64,000 bases of DNA, from the NCBI GenBank assembly GCA_948470475.1, contig OX419347.1, positions 16,910,175-16,974,174 of the forward strand, read 5' to 3'. The notes under the pieces were generated by a model. It searched no databases and was not told the DNA's origin. It saw only the letters and a program-made list of their open reading frames with translations. This stretch comes from Galaxea fascicularis. Its lineage: Eukaryota; Cnidaria; Anthozoa; Scleractinia; Euphylliidae. The translations under genes and the position numbers were made by a program. Positions 47,501 through 57,336 of this stretch are shown piece by piece (the first letter of the stretch is position 1; each line of letters starts with the position of its first letter).

Positions 47501-50500
47501 AAATAGGCGCGCGCAGAACCAATCAGAATCGAGAATTTTGTTATAGGTACGATTATACACGAAACTGGATCTGAACATTTTACCTCTTCAGAATAGCATA
47601 CGATATTGTCTTCCCTTCTCGCTGCACCTCATTAACAGCTTCTACCAATGCATAGGTTAAGCATCCATAGGACAAGTTACCCTCAAATTTCGCCTCATAT
47701 CCCTTCTCGTTTGCAGCACAGGCGCCGATATGAATGAATTTATCACGCTCTGCTGGCTGCCAACCTTGCGATTCCCACATCTTGTTCCAAAATTCCTGGA
47801 CTGGGTGAGCAAGCAGTATTTGCTGGTCCGCAGGCATTGGCGGTTTAGTTTCTTGCCAGGGTTCATGTTCCATGGGCTGCTCATATGTAATTAAACGAAA
47901 ATGAATGCAGTTTGCTTAACGTAACGTCGCTCTGACGAAGGGTTAACGCTCGAAACGTTAACTTTTATTTTCCCCCCCTGCACCCCCCCCCCCCGTTCAA
48001 ATAAGAATCTCCCCCTTACAAACCCATCATGTTCGGAGAAAGTTATTAAGCCAGAACTAATCCTGGCCAGTTTGAATTTCCCACTTTTATATACTACTCA
48101 TTAACCGAGAGTGAGGTCATTACATGGAAATCTCAGACCGAGGCCTTAATGTATCGCGAAGTCAATACCAAGGACGAGTTATTATATATGCCTTAATATG
48201 GAGCCTGCACCACAAGTTGTATTTTGGTTTGTTCTTCCTCTCCAGGAAACGTTCAGAGCTCATTCTCTGAATATTCCTCGTCATTTATAATTTGAAAAGG
48301 TCCAGACATTTTTGTTTCACTTAAATGCAGCGATCATTGAGAGTTTCGCTTTGAGTTTTGTTGCTTGTGCAGTGTTGTGTTTACGAGAATCGCCGGGTAA
48401 AGTAAATTTTTAGTGTCCACTAGTGTTACAAGGAAATCCGGCCCGCTCAGCGGCCAATCAAATTGCTCGTACTATTGTTGGCATATAATAAATGTCTGGT
48501 TTGAATGACTACAGAGCTGACTAAAGCCTGTTCCTGTTGAGTCAAATCTAACAGAACAGTCCTGTGCATACAACATGATAATATGTTACCTCATCATCAC
48601 CCGTCTCTTGCAGTGCATTTGAAATCTTCTCTGAAGTTTCACCGGGCTCATCATGCTCTACGGGATCTCCTTTGGCTTTTAAAATTTCACAATACTCGCT
48701 GATGTATTCTTTGGTTAGCTTAAGCTGTTGGAGACATGAAATATAAATAAGACCTTTGGCTTTTAAAATTTCACAATTCCGGCTGGTGTATTCTTTGGTT
48801 AGCTTAAGCTGTAGGAGACATGAAATACAAATTAAAAGGATTCAAAACCGAGCGAAAAAAGAAGACAGCGACAACGACGATGTGACGGTGACTGATGACA
48901 AGTCGATGAAGACCACGACCAAGGAGGAGGAGGAAGATGAATAATCTGCTTGACTTGTTGATGTTTGTAGAAGCTAATTAAGATCTTAACTCATATCCTC
49001 TCACATTAAACGTAGTTTCTAACTGCCAGGTGCAAGCAGTAATGCCTGTAAAGACTATCTCTTTAAATTGATGCAGCAAAGAATGATTAAACTTAACTCA
49101 AACTTAAGCCTGACTTTCTTCCTGGTGATGAAAGGACTCACGTTTGCCTTACTTTTTCAATGCTAAGCTCTTTGATTGGAAGGCAAAAATCGAGACGTCT
49201 TTTCAACAATGCGAAGCAGAGCCAAAACAAAATGCAACTTATTCGAACATATATTTCATGTACTTCAAATTCTGATTGGTGCAATGCACTTGTTATGTAG
49301 GTTGCGATTGCATGGCCAGAGATAAATTATTTTGATTTTGGTTGAACGTCAATGATCATTCATTTGAAAATCGCTCTATGTACCTGTTTTGGTTTTAAAG
49401 TGGGAGCATCTTCATCAACAAAGCCTCGGTACAAACGACCAGAAAAGCAGCAGTCAAAAATGGTATTGACCATGCAGCCCTTTTGAATTAACTGGTACAG
49501 GTGAGGTTTAAAGTGTTCTCCTGTGATGCATACATCATTTATGTGAAACCTGTCAACCTACAGAATAATAACACAAAAATACAACGACAATCATAGCCGG
49601 AAATTATGATGATCTGGCAAACGTTTTTAAATTTAATGCGCATAATTGAATAAAATGAATTAACGAGGGAATTGGCTTGTTTTTCACACTATACAGAAGT
49701 AGGGCTGTGTTAATATTATGACACATGTAATGACTCTCTTGAACTCAAACAATTGTTCATAATCCTTCATTTATTAAATCTGCAGTTCAATATATAATCT
49801 TCATAGATGCTAAGATACAACATTCATAACAATTAGACTCTCCAACCGTTAGCTTGTAAAGTCTGAGCAAAATGCATCCAGCATGCATCTCTTCCAAAAC
49901 CCAATTCCTATAGTTACTTTATTATTCTAATACACTAATAAGAGCTACAATTTTTACAGCAAAAAATAAAAACATTGAAAGATTTCTAGTAAGGGCAATT
50001 TGGGCCTTAATGCACACACACTGAAAATGACTTCTTCTTATTGATTCTATTCAATGATATTTCTAGTTATAATATTGTTACCATTTCTCTGGTTAGACCT
50101 GCAGGAAGCAACCCCTCATCAAATTCATCATCCAACTGATATCCATGACCACTAAAGTAAACGATAACCACTGATCTTTTCTCTGCAATGGATGCCAGTT
50201 CCTCTAAGGATGCTAGGATATTATCACGAGTTGCACTGTCACCCTCAAGAACCTGCATGAACAAATCAGATAAGAGGAGGTAGCAAAATCAAGCTCATTG
50301 ATTGTAATAATATTATTGTTTCAATGTAAACACCTCAATACACCAATGTATTCAGTAGTCAGCACACATCCTGGGGTGTACTCCCTTATACAAGCTTTAT
50401 AGGCATGTGCTACCCCAAAGGGTATGGTTTTTTAGCTGTTTAATAGTCTGAAAATTGGTGCAGCTTTCAACCATTTTGGTCTGAAATCGGGTATGGTTTT

Positions 50501-51221
50501 CAAGGGAACCACAATAGCATACAAAGCATATTTGTCTTTTCAACTCAAAATATATAATAGGGAAACAATTATTAGACAAGTAACCAAAATATCTCATTTG
50601 AGCTGAATTTTTCCTGTGCAATAATTACAGACAAATGTATGAGAAATTAAAAATCCCACCAGGCAAATTTTAGAGCAGTTAGGAACCTCAGATTTTCACA
50701 GTAAAATCCTTTGGCTAGTAACTTCAGTTTCCAATTCATAAATGTTTCTAAATTCAAGACTTTTACAAATTATCTGACAGCACTTGCCTATCCATCAAGA
50801 TGGTATCGTAAACCGTGACAAGGTCTATTACACTAAAACAAAGCCAGTGGGAAAATTTGGAACAGGCCAGGCCAGCTCTGAAAACGGGTATGGATTTTAG
50901 AGGCAAGGTTGAAAACGGGTGTGGAAAATGGCATATTTGGGTCTGAAATAGGGTGGCACACCCCTACCAAGAATTCCAAGGAGTAACCCCCCCTCTCCCC
51001 CTCCCATTCCTGGTACTTAATTAATGCATTAGGGCTGACAAACCCTATAATAGGAATATACCTATTACCTTAATATCCTGTGGCTGGAATCCATTACGTT
51101 GGAGCATTCCTTCCATCAACTCCAGATCATTTTGAACACCCTCAAGTGGGCCACAGAAGGTCGGGAGACTTGGTGAGTAATTTGGACCAATCAATAGTGC
51201 TCGTTTAGGACATGCAGCCAT
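38166..51221 (-). CDS. Metacaspase-like C14 peptidase with DUF4384-like C-terminus (11 exons)
   Basis: Minus-strand exons: 51221-51069, 50252-50082, 49557-49384, 48724-48590, 47879-47584, 44790-44648, 44128-43872, 43312-43125, 42319-42054, 39724-39525 and 38555-38166; 2,373 nt, 790 aa, all phases compatible. Residues 5-110 have RALLIGPNY...GVQND and FSGHG (His about 87). IFDCCFSG supplies the Asp and nucleophile Cys (about 145), with a small residue pattern closer to the metacaspase/orthocaspase DxCxSG than to the animal caspase QACxG. A p10-like part has HIGACAANEKGYE and LTYALVEAV. A beta-rich middle has RIVLNAGRLHGVVEGEYWIC. The end has VIEVTNNENRPIHICIISYQ and DGSIVVLYPP, like DUF4384. 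That layout is, from memory, common in bacterial and fungal caspase-family proteins. Metacaspase-type cleavage after Arg/Lys is expected from the family but not shown. Start: ATG directly after an acceptor-like tag. Confidence 0.87.
39190..39450. repeat. Dispersed repeat, copy related to 19,020-19,260
   Basis: Contains ggctttggttttgaagtgct, gtgattggccaacgaaactc, gcgccactttctcgaccaat and gacactcaattgaaaactgt. It lies in intron 10 of the C14 gene, inverted relative to the 19-kb copy. Confidence 0.55.
39525..39724 (-). CDS. C14 gene exon 10, DUF4384-like core
   Basis: Encodes ETPPPVFKAHKVELGTSMYF, then DALVIEVTNNENRPIHICII and QADGSIVVLYPPRK. The alternating hydrophobics with N-x-x-x-R-P and DGS-x-x-x-LYP are the DUF4384 pattern. 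The 3' boundary is best explained by a GC donor (gcaagt on the minus strand), which gives phase 0 into exon 11. A GT donor four bases further (gtattt), used with an alternative acceptor, is also phase-compatible. Confidence 0.8.
40234..40600 (+). repeat. tRNA-derived SINE interrupted by a MITE
   Basis: gttcctgtagctcagtggtt agagcatccgaccgg (A box TAGCTCAGTGG) and ttacggaggttgtag followed by gttcgattcctgc (B box GGTTCGATTCC) form one tRNA-like head of about 73 bases, once the 179-bp insertion at 40273-40451 is set aside. The T arm pairs (GTAGG/CCTGC) and the acceptor ends partly pair. The head is followed by the body shared with 6,975-7,069. Confidence 0.75.
40273..40451. mobile_element. 179-bp palindromic MITE with TA duplication, inside the SINE head
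   Basis: GACCCTATGCAAAAATGGCT at the left is the complement of AGCCATTTTTGCATAGGGTC at the right. The arms run about 70 bases each (through caaaatagcccaactaacct) with a short loop. TA lies directly outside both ends (40271-40272 and 40452-40453). It interrupts the anticodon region of the tRNA-like head. Confidence 0.88.
42054..42319 (-). CDS. C14 gene exon 9
   Basis: The acceptor ttgtacag (minus) leads to KQCWRACQYGRMIAPYQEVG and KYFRLKFATIPKQAN, then VSFKLFKVEKVGSFRGDPKK. The exon ends in DVSG at donor gtaagt. Phase 2 in, 1 out. It links the beta-rich middle to the DUF4384-like unit. Confidence 0.82.
42400..42870. repeat. A/G-rich degenerate minisatellite in intron 8 of the C14 gene
   Basis: The plus strand is dominated by gtaggaagt, gggaa and aaagtagg-type words with loose periodicity. 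Apparent Pro/Ser/Tyr-rich ORFs on the minus strand are by-products. Confidence 0.55.
43125..43312 (-). CDS. C14 gene exon 8
   Basis: The acceptor gttaccag (minus) is followed by VGCKAVLLLRHSIFTPVVIK, then APTYLEQEHTEQMIKSI and GPHCITLDITEVEK. GCKAVLL after a V-x-x-x-I...T-V segment is typical of the second beta-rich repeat in bacterial-type C14 proteins. Phase 0 in; donor gtatgt, phase 2 out. Confidence 0.82.
43387..43765. repeat. 380-bp homopurine tract (ggaaggagggagg units) in intron 7 of the C14 gene
   Basis: Almost every plus-strand base is A or G, with repeated gggagggagg, gaaagg, ggggaaga and gataaatgggagggaggga motifs; a sub-repeat of about 95 bases recurs around 43,500 and 43,595. 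Long Pro/Ser/Leu-rich (minus) and Gly/Glu/Arg-rich (plus) ORFs here are artefacts. Such mirror-rich tracts can form triplex DNA. Confidence 0.9.
43872..44128 (-). CDS. C14 gene exon 7, beta-rich domain
   Basis: The acceptor aactttggcag (minus) leads to PHLKAFEICQTSVLEGTQRI, then VLNAGRLHGVVEGEYWICPP and SNRLYFINKVVINNDDIEMA. The I-x-LNAG-x-x-x-GV-x-x-G pattern matches the post-catalytic beta domain seen in bacterial and fungal C14 proteins. Donor gtaagg at 43871; phase 0 out. Confidence 0.82.
44648..44790 (-). CDS. C14 gene exon 6
   Basis: The acceptor gttagccaccag (minus) gives EFGLKRCLISWKSMPLSDGN, then FALGKADVSKQDLGKTDTTA. Phase 2 in is satisfied by exon 5. The phase-1 exit uses donor gttacg, which is weak; an alternative gtcaga donor seven bases earlier would be phase 0 and out of phase with exon 7. 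Confidence 0.7.
45470..45535. repeat. G/A-rich run
   Basis: Low-complexity gggaggagggggagggtagg followed by a run of ten G. Intron 5 of the C14 gene. Confidence 0.8.
45712..45815. repeat. (ATT)n-type microsatellite
   Basis: Tatta/ttatt repeats with scattered interruptions (cattattatcattgtcact, ttattattattattattgct). Intronic. Confidence 0.85.
47584..47879 (-). CDS. C14 gene exon 5, p10-like subunit region
   Basis: Encodes QPMEHEPWQETKPPMPADQQ, then RDKFIHIGACAANEKGYEAK and LSYGCLTYALVEAVNE. The H-I-x-A-C-x-x-x-E-x-x-Y-E stretch followed by G-x-L-T-Y-A-L is the second-subunit signature of caspase-family C14 proteins. Donor gtaaaa; phase 2 out. Confidence 0.87.
48590..48724 (-). CDS. C14 gene exon 4, acidic linker
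   Basis: The acceptor tctccaacag (minus) is followed by LKLTKEYISEYCEILKAKGD and an Asp/Glu-rich part ending ETGDDE. It lies between the large and small catalytic halves, where caspases carry their cleavable linker. Phase 0 both sides. Confidence 0.8.
48671..48831. repeat. Tandem duplication of the 5' part of C14 exon 4
   Basis: Bases 48671-48744 (tttggcttttaaaatttcac...ggagacatgaaata) recur at 48755-48831, offset 84, with a few substitutions. The second copy lies upstream on the coding strand. It carries its own acceptor (tctcctacag) and an open LKLTKEYTSRNCEILKAKG frame, but has no obvious donor. Confidence 0.85.
49384..49557 (-). CDS. C14 gene exon 3, catalytic cysteine
   Basis: The acceptor ttctgtag (minus) leads to VDRFHINDVCITGEHFKPHL, then MVNTIFDCCFSGRLYRGF. 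In IFDCCFSG the second Cys aligns with the nucleophile of metacaspases (D-x-C-x-S-G). Phase 0 both sides. Confidence 0.9.
50082..50252 (-). CDS. C14 gene exon 2, catalytic histidine
   Basis: The acceptor gttcatgcag (minus) leads to VLEGDSATRDNILASLEELA, then KRSVVIVYFSGHGYQLDDEF. YFSGHG is the caspase-fold catalytic His motif. Donor gtaaca; phase 0 both sides. Confidence 0.92.
51069..51221 (-). CDS. C14 gene exon 1, start of caspase fold
   Basis: ATG at 51221 begins MAACPKRALLIGPNYSPSLP, then GVQNDLELMEGMLQRNGFQP. RALLIG-x-NY and x-x-ND-x-x-x-M-x-x-x-L-x-x-x-GF form the first strand and helix of C14 proteins. A tag directly precedes the ATG (attacattgtag), so an untranslated upstream exon is likely. 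Confidence 0.88.
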
Positions 51222-51471
51222 CTACAATGTAATTAACATAACGAAAAACCAAATCAGCACAATTTTTAGCATAAAATTAAATAACACATCATTCCAAGTA
51301 ATGCCCTTAAGAAAATTATTGAGGATTTGGTAATCTCTCAGAGCTTCCATATACCGCTCCTTACCATAACTGCCATGTTTTGCTTAACTAAAGTGCACAT
51401 CACAATAGCATTCAGTCATCACCGCATAGCCTTCATAACAACAAAATTACTGATATATTTTTTTTCAGGGA

Positions 51472-51560
51472 GGTAGGGATGGCTGAGTGCAGTGGTTATA
51501 GAGTGTCGGGCTTGAGATCTGAAGGTCCCTGGTTGAAATCCTGCTCTGACCACTTCTGCC
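51472..51560 (+). repeat. tRNA-Ser/Leu-like SINE head
   Basis: ggctgagtgcagtggttata (A-box-like), gggcttgagatctgaag and ccctggttgaaatcctgctc (B-box GGTTGAAATCC, one mismatch from consensus) are at tRNA spacing for a class II type tRNA. The downstream 200 bases (to about 51,780) are non-coding and probably the SINE body. Confidence 0.55.
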
Positions 51561-52610
51561 ATATGGGAGACCAGGATTAGGCACCTGAAAACAAACTGAT
51601 CTCATTTCTTCCTTGTTATCAGTACAATAATTATTATCGATCATCCTCCCATAAAAATGCCCATCAGCCAAGGTTACCCTCAGGGCCATCGAGGCCCACG
51701 TATATTTTCGTGTACATTCTTCCTCCAGCCCATTTTTTCCTCATGGGAAACCGTATCTAAAATACCTTTGAGCAAGACTTCCATACAGACCCATACATGC
51801 ATTTTGTGACTCTGAAACTCTACTCGTTTTTGGAACAAGGCCAGTATGACAGTGATGCATGTATAATTAATGTATGGGGCTGTGTGGAAATCTTTTCCGA
51901 AACTGAAACTGCTCTGCTGTCATTTTCCAACTTACAGGTGTACCGAACCATAAAATTAGCGTGTCATAACCTTTTTCATGGCGTCCCGAAACTGAAACTA
52001 CGCTGCTGTTATTTTCCAACTTACAGATGTACCGAACGAAATTTTCAAAGCCCCAAATCAAGTAAATATGCAAAACTGTACCCAGAGATAACAACTTATG
52101 GAATCAAAGTTTCAGCGACTAACTTTGGCTCTACAGTCTCCACATGATCCACTAAGCGGAAGTGGAAACACACCAGTAAATTTTAATCACAGGACAAAAA
52201 CGCACCTGAAGTTCGGAAGGAAAATAACTGTTCGAGACGTCCTTTCCCAAGAGTTGGTTTTCCTTCCTTCAGCTGTGCACAGTATGTTCCACCACACTAA
52301 AATTCCTTGAAAGCTACTCGCGACCATACGCCGTATGCATGCACTCACAACTGTTTTATTTGGTTCCCCAGATTGTCAGGCGCTTCCTTTATTACCCATC
52401 CGCTGACCAAATAGCTCCTAGGCGCAGCCTACATCCGCGATGGCTTCTGGGATCGGTTGAGGGGTGGAGTGTCTTCCGCCTTGTCCGACCATTTCCTCAT
52501 TTTCCTCGTAGGCATAGATTGAAGAACAGTCAATTCCATTCAAGGAATTACACTCTTGTAGACTCCAATTACCTCCACAGCTAACTAAGCAATCACTGAG
52601 CAATACCAGT

Positions 52611-53078
52611 GATGGAACAGAGAATTAACTCTGAAGTGTAAATTAAAGTGCTAATAGAAACCCATTAAAAACCCACTGGGCGTTAGCCCTAGTAAAGGGT
52701 ATCAGGGAACCACACGAGGCAAAGAAAAAATTCTTATGACCTCGGTGGGAATCGAACCCACGACCTCCGGATTAGATCTACCGTTGCTCTGCCGACTAAG
52801 CTACGAGGTCGGACAGAGAAAGTCGGGGACGATTAAGATGGTGAATCGCGGAGAAGAGAAAGTAAGGGTACATATATATGTTGTGCCGCGTAGCACTATA
52901 AACACATACGAAGTGATGGAACAGAGAATTAACTCTGAAGTGTAAATTAAAGTGCTAATAGAAACCCATGAAAAACCCACTGGGCGTTAGCCCTAGTAAA
53001 GGGTATCAGGGAACCACACAAGGCAAAGAAAAAATTCTTATGACCTCGGTGGGAATCGAACCCACGACCTCCGGATTA
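52611..53078 (-). repeat. Two 164-bp direct copies carrying tRNA-like sequence
   Basis: 52611-52774 and 52915-53078 are almost identical, offset 304 (gatggaacagagaattaact ... cccacgacctccggatta). In copy 1 the minus strand continues into a complete tRNA-like unit (52738-52812): acceptor GACCTCG/CGAGGTC pairs over seven bases, D arm TAGCTTAGTCGGCAGAGC, T arm GTGGGTTCGATTCCCAC. The anticodon arm does not fold well, and copy 2 loses the 5' half. I call them tRNA-derived SINE copies; a functional tRNA is less likely. Confidence 0.65.
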
Positions 53079-53258
53079 CAATACCACTCTACCGATTTGC
53101 AGATTCAGTTGTTTGCCTCGTATTAAAACGAAGCTGCAACACTGAAAAATGTTTACCTTCTTATAAGTTATTTTACATTCATTCTACAATTGTCTCAAGC
53201 TTGTTTGAAAAACGTTCTTTCGCGCAACCGTGACACCACTCTCTTCCTGGACAGTAAT

Positions 53259-53437
53259 CGGCCATTTCCGAGTTCATGTCTGCCTCCTCTTCAAAGCGAG
53301 TCTAAGTGCGAAGTTTTTGTTATGAAAATTAGTTTTCATTCATATGTAAAGTAGAACTAATTACCATCACAAAAACTTCGCACTTAGACTCGCTTTATTT
53401 TGAAGAGGAGGCACACATGAACTCGGAAATGGCCTAT
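53259..53437. mobile_element. About 180-bp MITE with about 62-base arms
   Basis: ggccatttccgagttcatgt with tcaaagcgagtctaagtgcg at the left pairs with cgcacttagactcgcttt and catgaactcggaaatggcc at the right. The loop is short and AT-rich. No ORF. Confidence 0.8.
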
Positions 53438-55370
53438 TAACTTTCTTTGTTTTCACGGCGACTGTTCAAGACAGGATGAAGGCTAACTTGTATGTCTGTA
53501 AATTCTTTGTAATTTCTCCAGGAAGAGCGATGATCGATAGGCGATGTATAACACTAGTCGGAATTTATTCTGGTACCGGTTGCTGCTTTTGCTAAACCTG
53601 AAGAAAGAGGGCTTACAGCGCCACAACAAAACTTTTTGGCATGTCTAACTTAACCAGCGAACCAAAATGAAAAATTTGTGTAAATGGGCGAAAACGTGGC
53701 GAGAGAAAGCCAACGCAACACTGTTAACTTTAATTACCGGTAAATTGTCGCTAATTAGCCGGTTTTGCGTTGAGTCATTTCGTGAGCTAAAACATTTTTC
53801 TTTATACCGGTACTTCGACCTCTAAATTTTTGAAAGATCTATTTTTCTAAAGTTATAAAACCAAATTCTTATCTTTTCTCTGCCGACCATATTTTTTCAC
53901 TTTAAAGGAGCTCTGTCATGCTATTTTGGTCCGCTGTAAGACGCGAAAAAGTCTTTGAATCAGGAAAAAACAGTTAAATTTTCTCAGATCTGTGTTATTG
54001 CACTGAGACTAAATACTGTCTTCCTCTGTTACGGATGGCAAGGATGGAAATGGATTGCATTTTGAAAAAAAATAGCCTATTTTTTTCAAATTGTCGTACG
54101 TCAACTTGAAGCCAAAAATGTACTGTTGATGAGTCTTCTTGCAATGGATGAGTCTTCTACATTTCAAGGAATGTTTTGTCATGAATAAAGGTCATTAGGC
54201 CGCATTTCTGTGAAGTTTGGGCCGGAAATTCCCATGACAGTGCCCCTTTAAACACAAGGTGATTTTTCCTCGTTCTCGAGGGCGGGAAAGACCGTCCGCT
54301 GTCTTGTTCGGAATACGCAGAGTCAGTGCGTTCTTTAGGGGAAAAAGGCTTAACATCGGAAGTCAGGTTCAAACGCTCGACCCATTGCATTTTCTGCGTT
54401 TTTCCACGTATTCTCTCATTTCTAAGCCGGAACAGGAATGTTATAAGGGTTTTCGGGACTTTCGGGTTTGACTGTAATGACTGGTACTGTTTTAGACTTT
54501 AATTTGAGCTGTTGTTACAGTGACCAAGTTCAATGATATTGATTAGGGTCTCAGACTCTCCAACTTTTAGATGGACTCCATCTGACTGAGTCGGACAATC
54601 CCAATAAGATATCGCACCAATTATTAACACATTCCAATATCTGATTATTAATTCTTCTTTAATTTCTAGCTCAGTGCTATACATTACTGTTTCTTGTATG
54701 AACGCTAAGAAAATTTGGGGTGATATAAAGAAAGCACCCTCTGGCTAATATGTTTGTCTATTCTCACCACCTATCTTATGGACAATGTATCGATATTATA
54801 AGAAAAGTTACATGGCAACCACTTCTTGGAGTTAAAGGTTAAAATTATACAACAATCTATCCTTCTTAAAAATTCTATATAGTGTTATGAGAACACGCTC
54901 ACAATATATTTCCACTAGATTTGCTTTCACAAATTGTTTTCGATTACTTAAGCAAGGTTTGAACCAAAGAACATCTAAGAACATATTTTTGCGAAAAAAT
55001 GAATTTAGCGGCGGCAGCTAATTAATTCGGTACTTGGAAATCTTGTTTTGGCAACATCATTTTTTTTCGAAAAATACAGAGGATAAATGAAAGCAACTGT
55101 TGCTAGTTAAACAATTGCAAACTCAATCAAAAGCAAAATAACAAGTGACAAAGAAAACAAAATAGGATTCACATACTCTTAAAATACATACTGAACTGTA
55201 AACATTATCTTCCTCTTTTAATTGTCAACTCAGGGGCCCTGATTAGTTTTAAAGAAAGTGGTTGTCATGCACATATTACAAACTTTGGTTACATTCCTCG
55301 GAAAACCAGGCAAAAACGCATAACCAGAAATCCTAGACAGTAAGCGGCTTGCCTCGCGGGCGCGGATTCA
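53438..55370. other. Intergenic, repeats only
   Basis: No supported exon. The block 54,706-54,843 (aagaaaatttggggtgatat, tttgtctattctcaccacct, gacaatgtatcgatat) is a diverged copy of 57,466-57,612, so it is a dispersed repeat. Confidence 0.45.
54706..54843 (+). repeat. Dispersed repeat copy 1 (pair with 57,466-57,612)
   Basis: Shares aatttgggGt.a.atcaa, gtttgtctattctca.cacct and gacaatgtat.gatat.ataag blocks with the second copy in the same orientation. The two are substantially diverged. Confidence 0.6.
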
Positions 55371-55531
55371 AAATGGCGGCCAGATCGAGTAAAAGAGTAA
55401 ATAAGGAATTTTACAAGGCTTTAAACGATGTCAGCACTGCAGATTTTTTTAAAGACTCGACCAGCGACAAAGACAGGCCCTTTTTATCAAGTGGAAAGGG
55501 TTCTGAGTCAGCGCAAGTTAAAGGGAAAGGT
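55371..55531 (+). CDS. Orphan first-exon-like ORF, unknown
   Basis: ATG at 55371 (aaaATGgcg, good context) gives MAARSSKRVNKEFYKALNDV, then STADFFKDSTSDKDRPFLSS up to a consensus donor ggtaaat near 55,532. It looks like a basic-then-polar N-terminus. No downstream exon in matching phase was found before the minus-strand gene. It may be an exon of a gene fragment or part of a repeat. Confidence 0.3.
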
Positions 55532-56885
55532 AAATACTTTCTTTATCGTTCTCTTGATGCACTCGAGGAGTCCTCGAGGGCGATTCGAAGGCTTCTTCCC
55601 GCTTTTTTTCGAAATTTGGTCAGTTCTTATGTTCAGCGGCGTCCCTATTGTAACAGGGAATACAACTGACCAAAAAAACGAGCTAAAAACAAAATGGCTT
55701 CCAAAGTGGAACGAAAACAAACCGGTTTTCGGAGCATTTTTGCTTTACTAATGGCTCCAACCTGGCGTATGGCTCATTCAAAAAATCCTACTTTTCGGTC
55801 AAAAAAGGCACTGCCTTAGTGGACGTTTTTTGGGGAGAAAAATATTCCTTTTGGTAGCTTAACATCACATCTTTTGAATGGGATGTTGGGGAAACGTATC
55901 GGAGAAACTATTTTCTCTCTGCAGACGAAGGGAGGCATGAAGGTCAACACTACTTTAAGAGGTTAGTAAGAGGATATTGTGTTCATTTATGACTCTACTT
56001 CGATCAAAAAAGGCACTGCCTAGAATAATTTTATCCTGACGTTTCCTTCGATTGAAGTGCTGTTCGATCGTTGCTTTATCGATTTTGAAGTTGGGGAAAG
56101 TTGCATTTTCGGCGACAAGGACATAATATGCAATAGTTTATAATTTCCCCCTCATTCTCTTTATGATCTGCCGCCATATTTAATCCGTATATGTGTCCTT
56201 TGCGCATGCTTGCAGCTTAGGAGGCAGCCATGTTGTATAGAATTTCTGGCTATGGTATAAGAGACTGACGCCAAACTCCGATCACAAAAACAATGTCAAA
56301 ATTATTGCAAAATAGGAAAACACTGAATCAGTATCCTTTAGTTAAATTCCCCTCACGTTATTTTTGCTAAGAAATGTTCTCGGTTTGACGACCCGTCTTC
56401 ACGACACGTCAAACATTTTTTTTACGCCGACAGCAGTGAAAATCGAAGAGAAAATCGAAAGTGAGTCAGTTAGGTCGGGGACGGGGTTTGTAAAAACATA
56501 TCGCGGAAATCCGCGAAAATGAACACCGCTTTCGCTATAGTGTCGCTGGCTTTAGAAAGAGTGAAACTGTTCTGTGACTCTCTACGACTTTATAGCACAA
56601 TATTTAAAGGAATATGATATTAACAGTGGTTTCACCTACCGAACCCTAATTGAAGTTTAGAAAAAACCACTTTTAGATATTCTTTTTGCATGCTTGCTCA
56701 GCGCTATAATATCCTTGGGAGGCGCACCGATTAAAAAGAGAAAACGCAAAAGGAACATTCTCAAATTGCTAACTGCTTGAATATACCTTGTTGGTGCCTC
56801 ACGTTGACAGTCAGCATCAGTCACTGAATAATTGTCCCCTCCAAAAAACATAAATAAAACGTATGGGATCTGTTACAAACTAGTC

Positions 56886-57336
56886 TTATACTCTAGTCTC
56901 CCGAATCACGTCTTGGTATTCACAGAGTGAGCTATTTTCGTCATCCACTTTGTTTCCAGCGTCGGGCTGTTCCTTTTGCTGGTTGAAATGCATCTGCCAG
57001 TTTACCGGGACCGGGTCGTACAATTCTTCGACGCAGTCATCAGCATCACCAGAAGGGACAGACACAACGGCAGATGCCATCTCCTTTCGGCATTTCTCAT
57101 TCCCCGCCGACTGCGAAGAGCTTATAGGAGGTGTACCATATACTTCCTGATACTCGTAGCTGTGCTTTGCGAAGAAGTCTTCGGAGCACATCGCCACAAT
57201 ATCGTCTTTAGGGGGGTGCAGGGGTGTATCTATTACATGAAAGGCATCCTCGCTTTGAGACACACGCAAGTCCGGCCATTTACTTTTATCGTGTATTTGT
57301 AACCACAGCTGCATAATCCAAGAGTTCATTGGTTCC
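56886..57336 (-). CDS. Pseudokinase terminal exon, Tyr-motif tail
   Basis: After acceptor ccttttaag (minus) it encodes EPMNSWIMQLWLQIHDKSKW, closing the kinase C-lobe. A disordered tail follows with KHSYEYQEVYGTPP, EELYDPVPV and LCEYQDVIRETRV, then stop. YEYQ-EVYG, YDPV and EYQDV resemble SH2/PTB docking sites. Such a tail suggests a scaffold role even without catalysis (inference). Confidence 0.82.

Noticed and set aside
47910..47965. tctgacgaagggttaacgct cgaaacgtt as a regulatory site
   Set aside because: It resembles a widespread dispersed repeat terminus and sits in an intron. There is no evidence of regulation.
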